Shown: in pieces, positions 54,331 through 63,724 of the stretch | How the letters are laid out: every line of letters starts with the position of its first letter | Numbering within the stretch: the first letter of the stretch is position 1 | Source of the DNA: Betaproteobacteria bacterium | GTDB lineage: Bacteria > Pseudomonadota > Gammaproteobacteria > Burkholderiales > Casimicrobiaceae | Reading direction: 5' to 3' | Length of the DNA stretch: 64,000 nt | Assembly: GCA_013298695.1 (NCBI GenBank) | Contig: JAAFIS010000004.1 | Span: forward strand, 1 to 64,000 | The notes under the pieces: generated by a model | What the model saw: only the letters and a program-made list of their open reading frames with translations | Databases searched by the model: none | Told to the model about the DNA's origin: nothing | Program-made: the position numbers and the translations under genes

Positions 54331-54726
54331 TTACGCGGCGCCACGAGAATATTTGACGGTCAACCGATGCCTAAGTATCCGGAATCTGTTGTAGCGTGCG
54401 ACAGCGATGGGAAGCAAGTTGATGAAAAAGTTCACCGCCAAAACCACAGAAGCCTCAACAAGCATGTTGTTTCGAGCGAAGGCGATCACAATCAGCATGA
54501 GAAAAGCCAAAGACGCACTGTGTGCGATTTCCGCGTAGATTGACTGCTTCACGTAACCCGAGACGTTGGAACGATTCCAGGAAGGGCGCCGTGAAGCAAG
54601 TCCTTGTCGCTGCCAGAACGAGCCACCAGAGACAAACGGACGAACTCTGCGAACACCAAAACGAACATAAAGAGTACCGTCGTTCTCCCATCGATAAGGT
54701 TGAAAGTGCGAGTGCATGAGAGACAA
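54331..54726 (-). CDS. acyltransferase-like membrane protein, CrtO family (PF18927-like), N-terminally short
   Basis: 131 residues. The order YRWENDGTLYVRFGVRRVRP, then KQSIYAEIAHSASL, then a hydrophobic helix and NLLPIAVARYNRFRILR matches the pattern of the glycosyl-4,4'-diaponeurosporenoate acyltransferase-like family (RYNR-x-R at the C-terminus). The family usually has an N-terminal membrane helix, which is lacking here because an in-frame TAG stands four codons before the ATG. So it may be truncated or start elsewhere. No carotenoid genes are nearby. Confidence 0.5.
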   Translation of the reverse strand: MSLMHSHFQPYRWENDGTLYVRFGVRRVRPFVSGGSFWQRQGLASRRPSWNRSNVSGYVKQSIYAEIAHSASLAFLMLIVIAFARNNMLVEASVVLAVNFFINLLPIAVARYNRFRILRHRLTVKYSRGAA

Positions 54727-54919
54727 CTACGGTTTATAAATCACCAAACGAAACTCCGTAACGAAGGTGGGCGCTGAGCGCATTAGTACGAGTAGTAGCT
54801 TCATTGTTATCGGGCTGTTCCTCTACGACGGTCAAATGCGAACAGGTGCTACGTGCGTCATCTACCCAATCAAACGCTTGATTGCTTCGATGAAAAAGCG
54901 CGGGGGCGCAGCGTTTACT

Positions 54920-55588
54920 TCATTGTAGAAACGACCGTATGACACCGGGTGCATTGAAGAGTGCGTGGCACACGATGGCTGGAATAAGGCTGCCACTTCG
55001 CGCGCGAAGTTCTCCCGCCGTAAACCCCAGAATAAACGCAAAAAAGGCGGTGACCGGCCCCACGACTAAATGTATTGCCGCAAACAAAAGGGCGACGGCC
55101 ACGATCGCAAACCTAGGAGTAACTTCAATTTTCACGCGCGCTGCGACGATTGTCTGGAGCAATCCGCGAAAAATCAATTCCTCCTGAACCGAAGCTCCGA
55201 TGAAAAAATAAGCGAACAACAGCCCTGGCGCAATCGCAAGGCCAGCGAGCGGCCCCGGCTCGACGACCTGTGAGAGTACAAATGCCGCACAGGTGCTCAG
55301 AGCCGCGCCGATAGCGAGCGCGGCGTAAATGTATTTGCGATTAGCGTACGCGAACCCAAAGTCAGAAAACGTCAGGCCGGTCTTCTGTAGGGCGATCATG
55401 CACACCAGCGCTACCAATGCAGTGATTGCCATCACCAAAAGCAGTGCGGTAGGCAGCTTGGGTCGCAGAACACTCACGACTCCGAACGCTGTGCTGTATA
55501 CCGCGACGAATAGCATAAGCGCAAACAATAACGCGACGACGATCCGCAGAATCCGGGCAACGGAGAGGGGCAACTTCATCGTGCGCAA
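54920..55588 (-). CDS. CPBP-family intramembrane glutamic protease
   Basis: 222-residue membrane protein with about seven helices. The CPBP/Rce1 motifs are EELIFRGLLQTIVAARV (EExxxR), FAAIHLVVG (FxxxH), and GSLIPAIVCHALFNA (HxxxN/B), as expected for the family. Such proteases act in prenyl-protein or bacteriocin-related processing, or as membrane partners of unknown role. It stands alone between unrelated accessory genes. Confidence 0.9.
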   Translation of the reverse strand: MRTMKLPLSVARILRIVVALLFALMLFVAVYSTAFGVVSVLRPKLPTALLLVMAITALVALVCMIALQKTGLTFSDFGFAYANRKYIYAALAIGAALSTCAAFVLSQVVEPGPLAGLAIAPGLLFAYFFIGASVQEELIFRGLLQTIVAARVKIEVTPRFAIVAVALLFAAIHLVVGPVTAFFAFILGFTAGELRARSGSLIPAIVCHALFNAPGVIRSFLQ

Positions 55589-55799
55589 TGTAGCGTATCT
55601 TTAAGTATTACTTGCATGTTTTCGTGCGAGCGAACTTTGTATTGAGCGAGATCAGCCGACAAGCCGTAAACGCCGAGGACTCAAGACACGACCGACCACT
55701 CAAATTAGTTTCGCTGAAGCAGTCCGCGATGTCCGTCGTGCGCTAGTCTGTGCATCCATAGGTGGAGGTACGACTTGTCCTCTTTCTTAAGGAATCATC

Positions 55800-56438
55800 A
55801 TGAGAACATTCGATCAGTTGCGTAAGCTATCTGTCTTTGCGGCACTGCTATGGTGCGGAGCGCTCACGCTACCGTTCCATGTATTTGCACAGCAAACCTC
55901 GGGACTGATACCGAGCACCGCGCTAGCGCGAGAAGCGTTGGTCAATCTATCGGGTACCTACGCGAGTACAGCCGCTGAACCTTGGTATGGTGCGTGGGGA
56001 ACACGCGAATTTAGTTTCCAGGAAGGTCGTTGGTCGCTCAAGTTTGTGTTTGCACTTGACCCAAAAATGGAGCGCCCTGTGTTTGCATTTCGAACGCACG
56101 GGACATACTACCTTGGCGTACAAAACAAAAGCGTCCCTAACGCGTTCAATGCGCTCTTCACCGAGGACGCAAAATTCGTCACACTTCTTACAAGCGAACG
56201 CGAGCTTGCGAACAAATTTCGCTTCGCAAACTGTGGGCTTGTCGCAAACCAAGAGAAAGACATCTCTATCGACGGTTGTGCCAACTGGAAACCCGTGATG
56301 CAATGCGGTCAGGATCATGACCTGTTGGCGCTCACATCGACTGGCGGAGTGCAGTTTGGGGTGCGCCCGATGAACAACGACATGTGTACAGCCGACAAAC
56401 GCCCGAGCGCATTGCTGCAACCAGTGTCGAAACGCTAA
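55800..56438 (+). CDS. exported protein of unknown function
   Basis: 212 residues with a signal peptide (LSVFAALLWCGALTLPFHVFAQQ). The mature domain has GTREFSFQEGRWSLKFVFAL, RTHGTYYLGVQNKSVPNAFN and a Cys pair (FANCGLV, IDGCANW), perhaps a disulfide-stabilised beta fold. An AAGGA ribosome site precedes the ATG and a strong terminator follows, so it is a single-gene unit. I do not recognise a family. Confidence 0.7.
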   Translation: MRTFDQLRKLSVFAALLWCGALTLPFHVFAQQTSGLIPSTALAREALVNLSGTYASTAAEPWYGAWGTREFSFQEGRWSLKFVFALDPKMERPVFAFRTHGTYYLGVQNKSVPNAFNALFTEDAKFVTLLTSERELANKFRFANCGLVANQEKDISIDGCANWKPVMQCGQDHDLLALTSTGGVQFGVRPMNNDMCTADKRPSALLQPVSKR

Positions 56439-56452
56439 ATTAAGCAGTTAAC

Positions 56453-56497
56453 GAAGGTTTCTGTTCGACGCCAGTTCGGCAAGCAGAAACCTTTTTT
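56453..56497 (+). terminator. rho-independent terminator
   Basis: Stem aaggtttctg...cagaaacctt followed by ttttt, 14 bp after the stop of the 55800-56438 gene. Confidence 0.9.
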
Positions 56498-56675
56498 TGC
56501 GGAATCTGTGACGCGCTTTGCGTTGGCGGAAACTGAACCGCCTGCGCAGCGGCGCTGAAGTGGTAATCGCTATCGAACGACGTTGCGCGCTTACGAAGGT
56601 TATCCAAGTGGCAATGTTCAGCCGTTAGACTTTGACTCGCCTTGGTTGGTACAACGCCTTTGTGAGTAATTCGAG

Positions 56676-57439
56676 ATGACCCCATGGACAATCTTTCTGC
56701 TGGTTCTCGCTGCGATTATGGTTGCGGTGACATACGGCGTGTGGTGGGTCAGATACGGCGACAGTAAACGTCAACGCGATACTGAGAAACAAAACAGCGA
56801 TGCCCTTGCCGTCGGCGTCCGTACGCACGGTTGGCGGCACGAATCGTTCGAACGGGGTGATATCAAGTACCAAGTAAGCGGCACACCAGACTCGGGCGTC
56901 GCATGGACACTCCAGTACGATGCTAACCATCGAAGTGACACTTCCACGCCCCGTCTGACGTTTGAAGTTGACTGGCTCGGCAGTGGCGCGAATGAGTGGC
57001 ACATCGAAGATCGGCCAATCTACGAAATGACGCAGAAAACGCGTAGCCAAGGCGGTGATTACTGGGCTCACAAAAAATGCTCACGTCGAGGAACGATGGC
57101 ATACGTTTGAAGCATGCGTTCTACGAGCGCGCGACTGCCCGAGCCGCAGGCAGCGCGGCGTTTGGTAGGCAATTTGTATTGGTCTCGACGGAATCGAAGT
57201 GGGCCGACATCGTCGATGCGGAGATCGAACAAATGATTCTGCGCCCGTCAAACTTTCGCGGGAGCACGTCAAAAATTGACGATGATCTGAACGCGTGGCT
57301 CGAACCCGACGGGCTCAGATTGACTATCGGTATCGATGCGCCGTCAATTGATGTGATCGCTCATGTGATTCTGCTTGGGCAGGGCTTGGTAGATCGTACC
57401 AAACGCATCGATGAGCAATCACAACGTTCGAAGCGCTAG
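56676..57439 (+). pseudogene. membrane-anchored protein broken by a homopolymer frameshift
   Basis: The first frame (56676-57110) gives an N-terminal membrane helix (WTIFLLVLAAIMVAVTYGVW) and a beta-rich domain up to YWAHKK. The second frame (57077-57439) carries on with MLTSRNDGIRLKHAFYERAT to RIDEQSQRSKR. The switch falls in the run of six A residues at 57072-57077. One additional A would join them into a single protein of about 254 residues. No family recognised. Either a natural frameshift or a sequencing error; two overlapping genes is the alternative. Confidence 0.6.
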
Positions 57440-57622
57440 GATGCTGCGCTCCAACTCATGACCTGAACCTCACTTTCGCCGGTTCGGACGTCGCACGTCG
57501 GCTACATCGTAGACGTAAATGCCGTCCACAATGTAGTCTTGGCTCCGCGTCCTGCAACTCAGATTCCGCTCGAAATCCGATACTTGGGCGTTCAATGATC
57601 AAGCGGTGAGTAAATCGAATCA

Positions 57623-58657
57623 CTAAGTAAGCCAAGGCTTGAGGATCAATTTACCGATCGTCCTGCGAGATTCGAGTAGACGATGTGCTTCTGCTGCGGC
57701 GCTTAGCGGCATCGTCGTAATCGTAGGTGCAGCAACTTTGCCTGACAACTGCATACCCGTTAATTCGCCGACGGCCGCACCAGCCGCCTCAGGGCGCCCC
57801 ATAAACCAGCCACCAATGTTGAAGCAAACGATCGATTGATTCGGTGCTGGTTCATAGGCAAAGGCGTCAAAGGCAGCCTCGCTGAGGTAGCCACTTCGCC
57901 CGCTGGCGGAACCGAAAATTACCATACGCCCAAAACTTGCCAGCGCACTTAGGCTTTGCCCAGTTAACAATCCGCCCGCAGAATCCAGAACGATATCGGC
58001 ACCCCGGTGATTGGTAATACGTTTAACTTCATCAACCCAGCCGGGAGTGTTGTAATTGATTACCGCATCTGCGCCGAGCTTTTTGGCTTGTGCAGCTTTC
58101 TCGGCGCCGCTGGTTGCTGCAATCACGGTTCCCGCGCCAAGCGCTTTGGCGATCTGAATGGCGTATTGCCCAACCGCTCCGCTCGCTGCAGGTATCAGCA
58201 CCGATTCCCCAGCCTGCAGACGCGCGCTCTGTTTGAGTACCAGGAGCGCTGTGGTGCCTGCAACCATGATGGCGCTGGCCACATCGAAACTGATCCCGGG
58301 AGGAATGGGTGCCACCTGCGGCGCATAGGCTTTTGCGTATTGCGCGTAGCCATTCTTACCATCACCGCCGACCAGCGCGAACACCGGAGCGCCCACAACA
58401 AGCCCATCCACGCCGTCACCCAAAGCGGCAATATGCCCAGCGACTTCGCCGCCCGGCGTGAACGGAAATATAGTCGCGAAAGGGTATAAGTCGCCTCGTC
58501 TTCGCTTCACATCGGAAAAGTTTACGCTGGCGGACTCCACACGAATGAGTACTTCGCCTGGCTGTGGCAGCGGGACTGGACAAGTTTCCAAGCTTAGGTT
58601 GTCTACGTCGCCGCGTTTTGAGGCGACGATAATCTGCATTTGGTCGGGGATTTCCAT
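57623..58657 (-). CDS. NADPH:quinone reductase-like zinc-independent alcohol dehydrogenase (MDR)
   Basis: 344 residues. GroES-like N-terminal domain (PQPGEVLIRVESASVNFSDV, PFTPGGEVAGHIAALGDGVD), then a Rossmann domain with SVLIPAASGAVGQYAIQIAK and KAAQAKKLGADAVINY, the quinone oxidoreductase subgroup; Cys ligands for structural zinc are absent. ATG at 58657 with CGGAG 7 nt before it. Divergent from the DGPF/ECF42 module. The 384-bp gap 58658-59041 contains no gene and probably the two promoters. Confidence 0.9.
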   Translation of the reverse strand: MEIPDQMQIIVASKRGDVDNLSLETCPVPLPQPGEVLIRVESASVNFSDVKRRRGDLYPFATIFPFTPGGEVAGHIAALGDGVDGLVVGAPVFALVGGDGKNGYAQYAKAYAPQVAPIPPGISFDVASAIMVAGTTALLVLKQSARLQAGESVLIPAASGAVGQYAIQIAKALGAGTVIAATSGAEKAAQAKKLGADAVINYNTPGWVDEVKRITNHRGADIVLDSAGGLLTGQSLSALASFGRMVIFGSASGRSGYLSEAAFDAFAYEPAPNQSIVCFNIGGWFMGRPEAAGAAVGELTGMQLSGKVAAPTITTMPLSAAAEAHRLLESRRTIGKLILKPWLT

Positions 58658-59041
58658 ACGTTGCTCCGATTGGCCAAACAGCACCTGCTGTTTGTATCTG
58701 GAGGAGCACTCTGCGATGGGCAAACGGACAGCGGGCTAGAACAGATTGATTGAACAAATCGGTTTTCTCAGGATCAAGAACATCACGTTTTCGCGGAAGC
58801 GCTTGCGCTCGATGTCAAGTGCTCGTTTCCAAACGCTCCAGATTTGGATAACTTGCGTTTAGAAAGCCGTAGTCGTACTGCGAGTCCCGTTCAAAAGCGC
58901 ATACCAACAAAAATTGTTGCACTTCGGTGTCCGAAAGTACCAAGGCCGAAGATCCAAGATGTGCGGTGCGACATGGCCGCCAATCGTGCCCGGTTCCGAG
59001 CCAGCTGCCTACCGAACATCAATCTTTCCTTTGGAGTCATC

Positions 59042-59398
59042 ATGGAATACGTCCTCACCTTCAACCAGCCCACCGACGTCATAGAAATGCACGAAGACCC
59101 TGTTAGAGGTCCTCCGTCACTCGCGCCTTGGAAGGCCTATATGGACGAGTTGGTCGCAGCAGGCGTCATGCGCGGTGGCAATCGCCTGTCACCGCCCTGG
59201 ACAGCGACGACCGTGCGTATTCGCGATGGCAAACGCGTGATTCAAGACGGCCCATTTGCCGATACCAAAGAACTTGCTGCGGGTTATATTGTGATTGATG
59301 TTGCCTCGCTGGACGATGCCTTACGTTGGGCGGCAAAGAGTCCGAGCTCAGGCACCGGGAGCACTGAGGTTCGCCCCGTCGCGATGCCACCGAAATAG
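59042..59398 (+). CDS. DGPF/YCII-related protein, ECF42 partner
   Basis: 118 residues of the YCII-like alpha-beta barrel family with the defining DGPF motif in VIQDGPFADTKELAAGYIVI and the N-terminal MEYVLTFNQ strand; the C-terminal VRPV is typical. Start at 59042 behind a GGAG site. Proteins of this group are encoded beside ECF42 sigma factors, as here (sigma gene starts 32 bp later). Their role is unknown; regulation of the sigma factor is one suggestion. Confidence 0.9.
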   Translation: MEYVLTFNQPTDVIEMHEDPVRGPPSLAPWKAYMDELVAAGVMRGGNRLSPPWTATTVRIRDGKRVIQDGPFADTKELAAGYIVIDVASLDDALRWAAKSPSSGTGSTEVRPVAMPPK

Positions 59399-59430
59399 CG
59401 ATGCAATGCCGTTAAGACAAGGCCACAAGC

Positions 59431-60708
59431 TTGACAGCACAATCCCCAAAGCCTAGTCCGGTCGCCGCCTCGTCTCGAGCGGCAGAGACAGCCGCTCGAG
59501 CGGCACGCGAAAGCTACGGGCGTCTAGTGTCTTGGCTGGCATGGCAATGGAAAGACATCGGCGCGGCCGAGGACGCACTTGGCGACGCATTTGCCACGGC
59601 GCTCGCCCGATGGCCCATTGACGGCGTGCCGGATTCACCAGAGGGATGGCTCATGACTGCGGCCAAGCGAAATCTGTTGAAAGCTGCGCGTCGGCAGCGC
59701 CTCGCCAACGATCCTGCGTTGACGATTCTGTGGCCGGACGAGAACACACCCGTGGCCAGCACGAATGAGATTCCAGACGACCGCCTGCGCTTGATGTTCG
59801 TCTGTGCTCATCCGTCTATCGAAAGCTCGGTTCGCACGGCGCTTATGCTTCAGGTGGTACTGGGTCTTGAAGCACATCGCATCGCCGACGCCTTCTTGGT
59901 TTCGGCTGAAGCGATGACCAAACGGCTCGTGCGTGCTAAAGCAAAAATCCGCACTGCTGGAATTAGGTTCGACGAACCAACGAGCATTGAGCTGCCGGGA
60001 CGCCTTGATGCCGTGCTCGAAGCTATTTATGGCGCGTATGTCTGCGGATGCGGACAGGCGCTCGACGACGCCGTCGACGTTCTTGCGCAGGAGGCGGTCT
60101 ATCTTGCAGAACTCGTCTGCCATCAGGCCGCCGATGAACCGCATCGCGCTGAAGCACAGGGACTCTTCGCGCTTCTCTTGTACTGCGAAGCACGCAGACC
60201 GGCGAGACTCGACGCAGAGGGCGACTTCGTGCCGCTGGATCGTCATGATGTCGCTGAGTGGAACGAGGCCCTAATTTCACGAGCGAACGCATTGCTAGCT
60301 GCTGCTGCCGATCGCCGAATGCCAGGGCCGTTCCAGTTGGAAGCGGCAATTCAATCCGCGCACTGCGATCGACTTCGATTCGGATCAGCAAGTTGGAGGG
60401 ACATTGTCACGCTGTATCAACGGTTGTTGGCCATATCGCCCAACGTCGGCGCTCGGATCGGGCACGCCATGGCTGCAGCGAAAGCATCGACTGATCCTCA
60501 AATCGGACTAGCCTTGCTTGAAGCGATTGGCCCTGAACAGATGGTTCACCATCAACCATGGTGGGCCGCGCGCGCACAATTACTCAACGATGCCGGGCGT
60601 TTTGCTGAAGCTCGCAGCGCTTACACCCGAGCGCATAGTCTTACGAAGGACCCCGTGCTGCAACGCTACCTGATGAAGCGAATCGAGATGACGGCACTGC
60701 TCTCCTAA
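59431..60708 (+). CDS. ECF42-type RNA polymerase sigma factor, copy 1
   Basis: 425 residues, with a TTG start at 59431. Sigma region 2 (AAEDALGDAFATALARWPID, PEGWLMTAAKRNLLK) and region 4 (RLRLMFVCAHPSIESSVRTA, HRIADAFLVSAEAMTKRLVR) are followed by a long C-terminal TPR-like domain of about 230 residues characteristic of ECF42 (DUF6596-type; AEAQGLFALLLYCEARR, FQLEAAIQSAH). The C-terminal extension replaces an anti-sigma factor in this group. It probably activates the adjacent genes, including the SnoaL-like gene and the oxidoreductase (inference). Confidence 0.93.
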   Translation: MTAQSPKPSPVAASSRAAETAARAARESYGRLVSWLAWQWKDIGAAEDALGDAFATALARWPIDGVPDSPEGWLMTAAKRNLLKAARRQRLANDPALTILWPDENTPVASTNEIPDDRLRLMFVCAHPSIESSVRTALMLQVVLGLEAHRIADAFLVSAEAMTKRLVRAKAKIRTAGIRFDEPTSIELPGRLDAVLEAIYGAYVCGCGQALDDAVDVLAQEAVYLAELVCHQAADEPHRAEAQGLFALLLYCEARRPARLDAEGDFVPLDRHDVAEWNEALISRANALLAAAADRRMPGPFQLEAAIQSAHCDRLRFGSASWRDIVTLYQRLLAISPNVGARIGHAMAAAKASTDPQIGLALLEAIGPEQMVHHQPWWAARAQLLNDAGRFAEARSAYTRAHSLTKDPVLQRYLMKRIEMTALLS

Positions 60709-60768
60709 GTAGAGTTCGCTGAGATGATCTACGTGCTTAACTGTTGTCCAAACAAGCGGAGAAAGAAA

Positions 60769-61284
60769 ATGACTTGCGGAAATGTTTTGACCGTGCGCTC
60801 TTTTGTTGCTGTTGCCTCTCTAGTACTCGCGACGGCTCTACTGACACCCCTGCAAGCACTGCAGGTGACTGAGAATTCGCTCGCCAACCGGAATAGAGAG
60901 ATCGTTGTGGCGATGTACTTGAAGCTCTTCAACCAAAAAGACATAGCAACTGCCGACGAATATATTGGTGAAAAGTACGTCCAGCACAACCCACTTGTAC
61001 CGGACGGCAAAGAGGCGCTTAAGAACTATGTTCGATACCTTAAGACGCAGACACCTGATTCAAGCGTCGAAATCAAGCGTGTCATTGCATAAGCTGAGCT
61101 CGTGGTCCTACACGTGCACAGCAAAAACAATGCAACCGACCCCGGTACAGCCATCGTTGATATCTTCCGCGTCCAGAACGGAAAAGTTGTCCAGCACTGG
61201 GATGTCGTACGGGTCGTACCAGAAAAATCCGCCAACAAAAACACGATGTTTTACTCTCCAAAGGGTTGGGCACGCCTCGCTTGA
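60769..61284 (+). pseudogene. exported SnoaL-like protein interrupted by an in-frame stop
   Basis: The ATG at 60769 follows CGGAG. A signal peptide (FVAVASLVLATALLTPLQA) and a SnoaL-like domain (AMYLKLFNQKDIATADEYIG, YVQHNPLVPDGKEALKNYV) run to RVIA, then TAA at 61090-61092. The same frame continues with AELVVLHVHSKNNA and VVQHWDVVRVVP to 61284, the expected end of the family. Relatives read VIAEGDLV at this point, so a GAA-to-TAA change is likely. Both pieces remain collinear, which implies a recent event or an error. Confidence 0.75.
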
Positions 61285-61417
61285 TAAATCGGCGCTTCCC
61301 TAGCGCCACCACCGGAGGGCGTCCCCGAGATTGGACTTTTTTCAGTGTGTTGTCCGTTTGTGATGCAGTCGAGCATCTCTAAAGGCAAGCTCACGACAAA
61401 TCTCAACTGGAGCAAAC

Positions 61418-62239
61418 ATGAAAAGTGCCACGACCCATCAAAAACAGGTCGCCATCGTAACCGGTGCCTCTTCCGGTATTGGTTTCGCCACCGCGCGGCA
61501 ATTGCAACAGCGAGGCTATCGCGTCTTTGGATTCTCCCGACGCGGCAGTGCGCCCGATGGAATAGAGGCGATCACTCTCGATGTCACCAATGAGCAGGCC
61601 GTCCGCGCAGCAGTACAAGCGATCATCGAATCTACTGGCCGCATCGACATTCTGGTGAATGCTGCTGGCTTCGTCCTCCTCGGCGCCGTGGAGGAATTTT
61701 CGTCGGCTGAGTACCGTCAGATTTTTGAGACGAATGTGTTCGGCACAATGCTGATGACAAGAGAAGTACTCGCGATGATGCGCCTTGGGCGGCATGGCCG
61801 CATCGTCAACGTTGGGTCAATCGTCGGGCTGGTTCCGACGCCTTTCACCAGTCACTACGCAGCAACCAAACATGCGATTGAGGGCTTTACGGAGTCACTC
61901 GATCACGAGGTCAGGCATCTTGGCATTCGCGCTACGCTGATTGATCCAGGATTTACGAAAACCGCCATTGCGTCCGCAACCTTGAGGCCCGCGCTGCGAA
62001 TCCCACTCTACGAGGCGCTCACCAACCGGATTCTGGCCGCCGTCGTCGGCGGACTGAGCGCAGGAATATCAGCAGAGACCGTTGCCGATCAAATTACGAG
62101 TGTTATTGAGCTCGTCAATCCGCCGTCAAGAGTTGTTGTCGGCGGTGCTGCCAAGCGCCTTGCTTTGATGCGACGACTCCTGCCCGCCGGACTATTCTCG
62201 AAGGGGCTACGTCGCGAATTTGGCCTCGAAGGCCATTGA
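61418..62239 (+). CDS. short-chain dehydrogenase/reductase
   Basis: 273 residues, classical SDR. Cofactor-binding TGASSGIGFATARQLQQRGY, LVNAAG (NAAG motif), and catalytic Ser (VNVGSIVG), Tyr and Lys (YAATK) are all in place. FSRRG after beta-2 suggests NADP(H). The last 40 residues (RVVVGGAAKRLALMRRLLPA) resemble SDR proteins of the retinol-dehydrogenase-like group. It lies just after the SnoaL-like remnant in the same direction, perhaps part of the ECF42-linked cluster. Confidence 0.93.
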   Translation: MKSATTHQKQVAIVTGASSGIGFATARQLQQRGYRVFGFSRRGSAPDGIEAITLDVTNEQAVRAAVQAIIESTGRIDILVNAAGFVLLGAVEEFSSAEYRQIFETNVFGTMLMTREVLAMMRLGRHGRIVNVGSIVGLVPTPFTSHYAATKHAIEGFTESLDHEVRHLGIRATLIDPGFTKTAIASATLRPALRIPLYEALTNRILAAVVGGLSAGISAETVADQITSVIELVNPPSRVVVGGAAKRLALMRRLLPAGLFSKGLRREFGLEGH

Positions 62240-62524
62240 TGATGTTCAGGCATCAAAGCCAGAGATGCCGATTACCCAAATGAGCACCACCGAAACTTAC
62301 CCGGGCGCGCCGTCTTGGTAACGTTCGATTTGAGCAGCATGCGGTAGCGGGTTGGCTCAAGAGAGGGGTTAGAGCCCAGCAGCGGGACGCTACAGCGAAA
62401 AATTGCTGCGAAGACTTGTTCGGCGGTGCTGCGTACTTGCGAGCCGTGCGCGCCTTGCGAGCAACGCGCCTCGTCTGCGACTCTGCTGCGCCGAACTGCC
62501 TTTTCGAAGTTGGCCGCCTGAGGA
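62240..62524. other. 285-bp junction without a gene
   Basis: Convergent gap between the dehydrogenase and ECF42 copy 2. Several short antisense frames cover the region but none has a ribosome site or family-like sequence. Base composition shifts here to a much higher G+C in the DNA to the right. Confidence 0.4.
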
Positions 62525-63724
62525 TCAGCCGCCTTGAGTGGCGAGGAAGTCGCGCAGCCTCAGGTCTTCTGTCAGACCGATGGCGCGCTGCAGCGCCTCG
62601 GCCCTGCCTGGTGCCTGCGCCAAGCGCATCACGTGGGCGCGAGCCACCCAGTAAGGCGCATACGCGGCGACCGCTTCGGGCGGCAGGCCGTCCAGCACGG
62701 CCATCGCACTGGCCGAGTCGCCCGTCTCGGCGAGCGCCACGGCATAGCCAGTGCGAGCTCCCAAGCCGGGGTGATGCTGCGCCAGCGAGGCGTACAGCTG
62801 GGCGATGGCATGCCACGGTGTCTGACCGGTAGCGCGGCGCTGTGCATGGGCGGACTGGATGGCCGCTTCGATTTGGAACGCGCCGGGCTGGCGTAGCCGG
62901 GAGGCCGCCCAGAGTGCAGCTTCGGCCTCGTCGATGAGCGCGGCGTTCCAGACAGCCGGGTCTTGTGCGGCAAGGGGCACGAAGCGACCGCCGCTGTCGA
63001 ACTGCGCCCCGCGGCGCGCCTCGGCATGCAGCAGCAGCGCAAGCAGGCCCTGCGCCTCCGCCTGCGCCGGCAGCAACTGCACAATAAGATGCGCCAGGAA
63101 CAGCGCCTCCTCGCGTAGGTCGCCGGCCGGAGTATCTGGCCCCTGGCGTCCCAAGGTGTAGGCGGCGTAGATGGCTTCCAGCACGGCAGCCAGCCGACCG
63201 GGAAGCTCGCGGGCTTCGGGCGGGTCGAAGCGCAGGCCTGCCTCGCGGATCTTGGCCTTGGCGCGCACTAGGCGCTGCGCCATCGCGGTGGGCGACACGA
63301 GGAAGGCGCTGGCGATGGCCTGCGCATCAAGGCCAAGCACCGCCTGCAGCATCAGCGGCGCGCGCACGTTCTCTGCCAGGGCCGGGTGCGCGCAGACGAA
63401 CATCAGCCGCAGCCGCACGTCGGGCACGGCCTCGGTGGTGGGCGCGGCCGTGTCGTCATCGAACAGCGCCGTGACGTTTGGGTTCCGGGTCAGCCGGGTG
63501 TGCCGGGCCTCGTGCAGCAGCCGGCGTTTGGCTGCGGCCATGAGCCAGGCCTCAGGCGAAGTCGGCAGGCCTTGCACGGGCCAAGTGCGCAGTGCGGCGG
63601 CGAAAGCCTCGCTGAGCGCGTCCTCTGCGGCTGCTAGGTCGCGCCACTGCCAGGCCAGCAGCGCGACGAGCCGGCCGTAGCACTCGCGGGCGACGCGCTC
63701 CGCCGCTTGCGCGGCGTCGCTCAC
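62525..63724 (-). CDS. ECF42-type RNA polymerase sigma factor, copy 2, GC-rich
   Basis: 399 residues from the GTG at 63724, which overlaps the DGPF gene stop (GTGA). Same domain order as copy 1: RECYGRLVALLAWQWRDLAA, PEAWLMAAAKRRLLHEARH, RLRLMFVCAHPALAENVRAP, AIASAFLVSPTAMAQRLVRA, then the TPR-like C-terminal domain with AEAQGLLALLLHAEAR and GAFQIEAAIQSAHAQ. Codons are strongly G/C-ending, unlike the rest of the window, pointing to a separate origin. The longer frame to 63799 overlaps the DGPF gene and is not family-like. Confidence 0.92.
   Translation of the reverse strand: MSDAAQAAERVARECYGRLVALLAWQWRDLAAAEDALSEAFAAALRTWPVQGLPTSPEAWLMAAAKRRLLHEARHTRLTRNPNVTALFDDDTAAPTTEAVPDVRLRLMFVCAHPALAENVRAPLMLQAVLGLDAQAIASAFLVSPTAMAQRLVRAKAKIREAGLRFDPPEARELPGRLAAVLEAIYAAYTLGRQGPDTPAGDLREEALFLAHLIVQLLPAQAEAQGLLALLLHAEARRGAQFDSGGRFVPLAAQDPAVWNAALIDEAEAALWAASRLRQPGAFQIEAAIQSAHAQRRATGQTPWHAIAQLYASLAQHHPGLGARTGYAVALAETGDSASAMAVLDGLPPEAVAAYAPYWVARAHVMRLAQAPGRAEALQRAIGLTEDLRLRDFLATQGG

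Noticed and set aside
60769-61284. Stop-codon readthrough or recoding in the SnoaL-like gene
   Set aside because: The stop is TAA with no following recoding structure visible; a point mutation from GAA is simpler.
62253-62832. Overlapping frames of 138-187 codons on both strands near the right-hand sigma factor gene
   Set aside because: They overlap the ECF42 gene in other frames or lack a ribosome site and motifs; high G+C keeps such frames open by chance.
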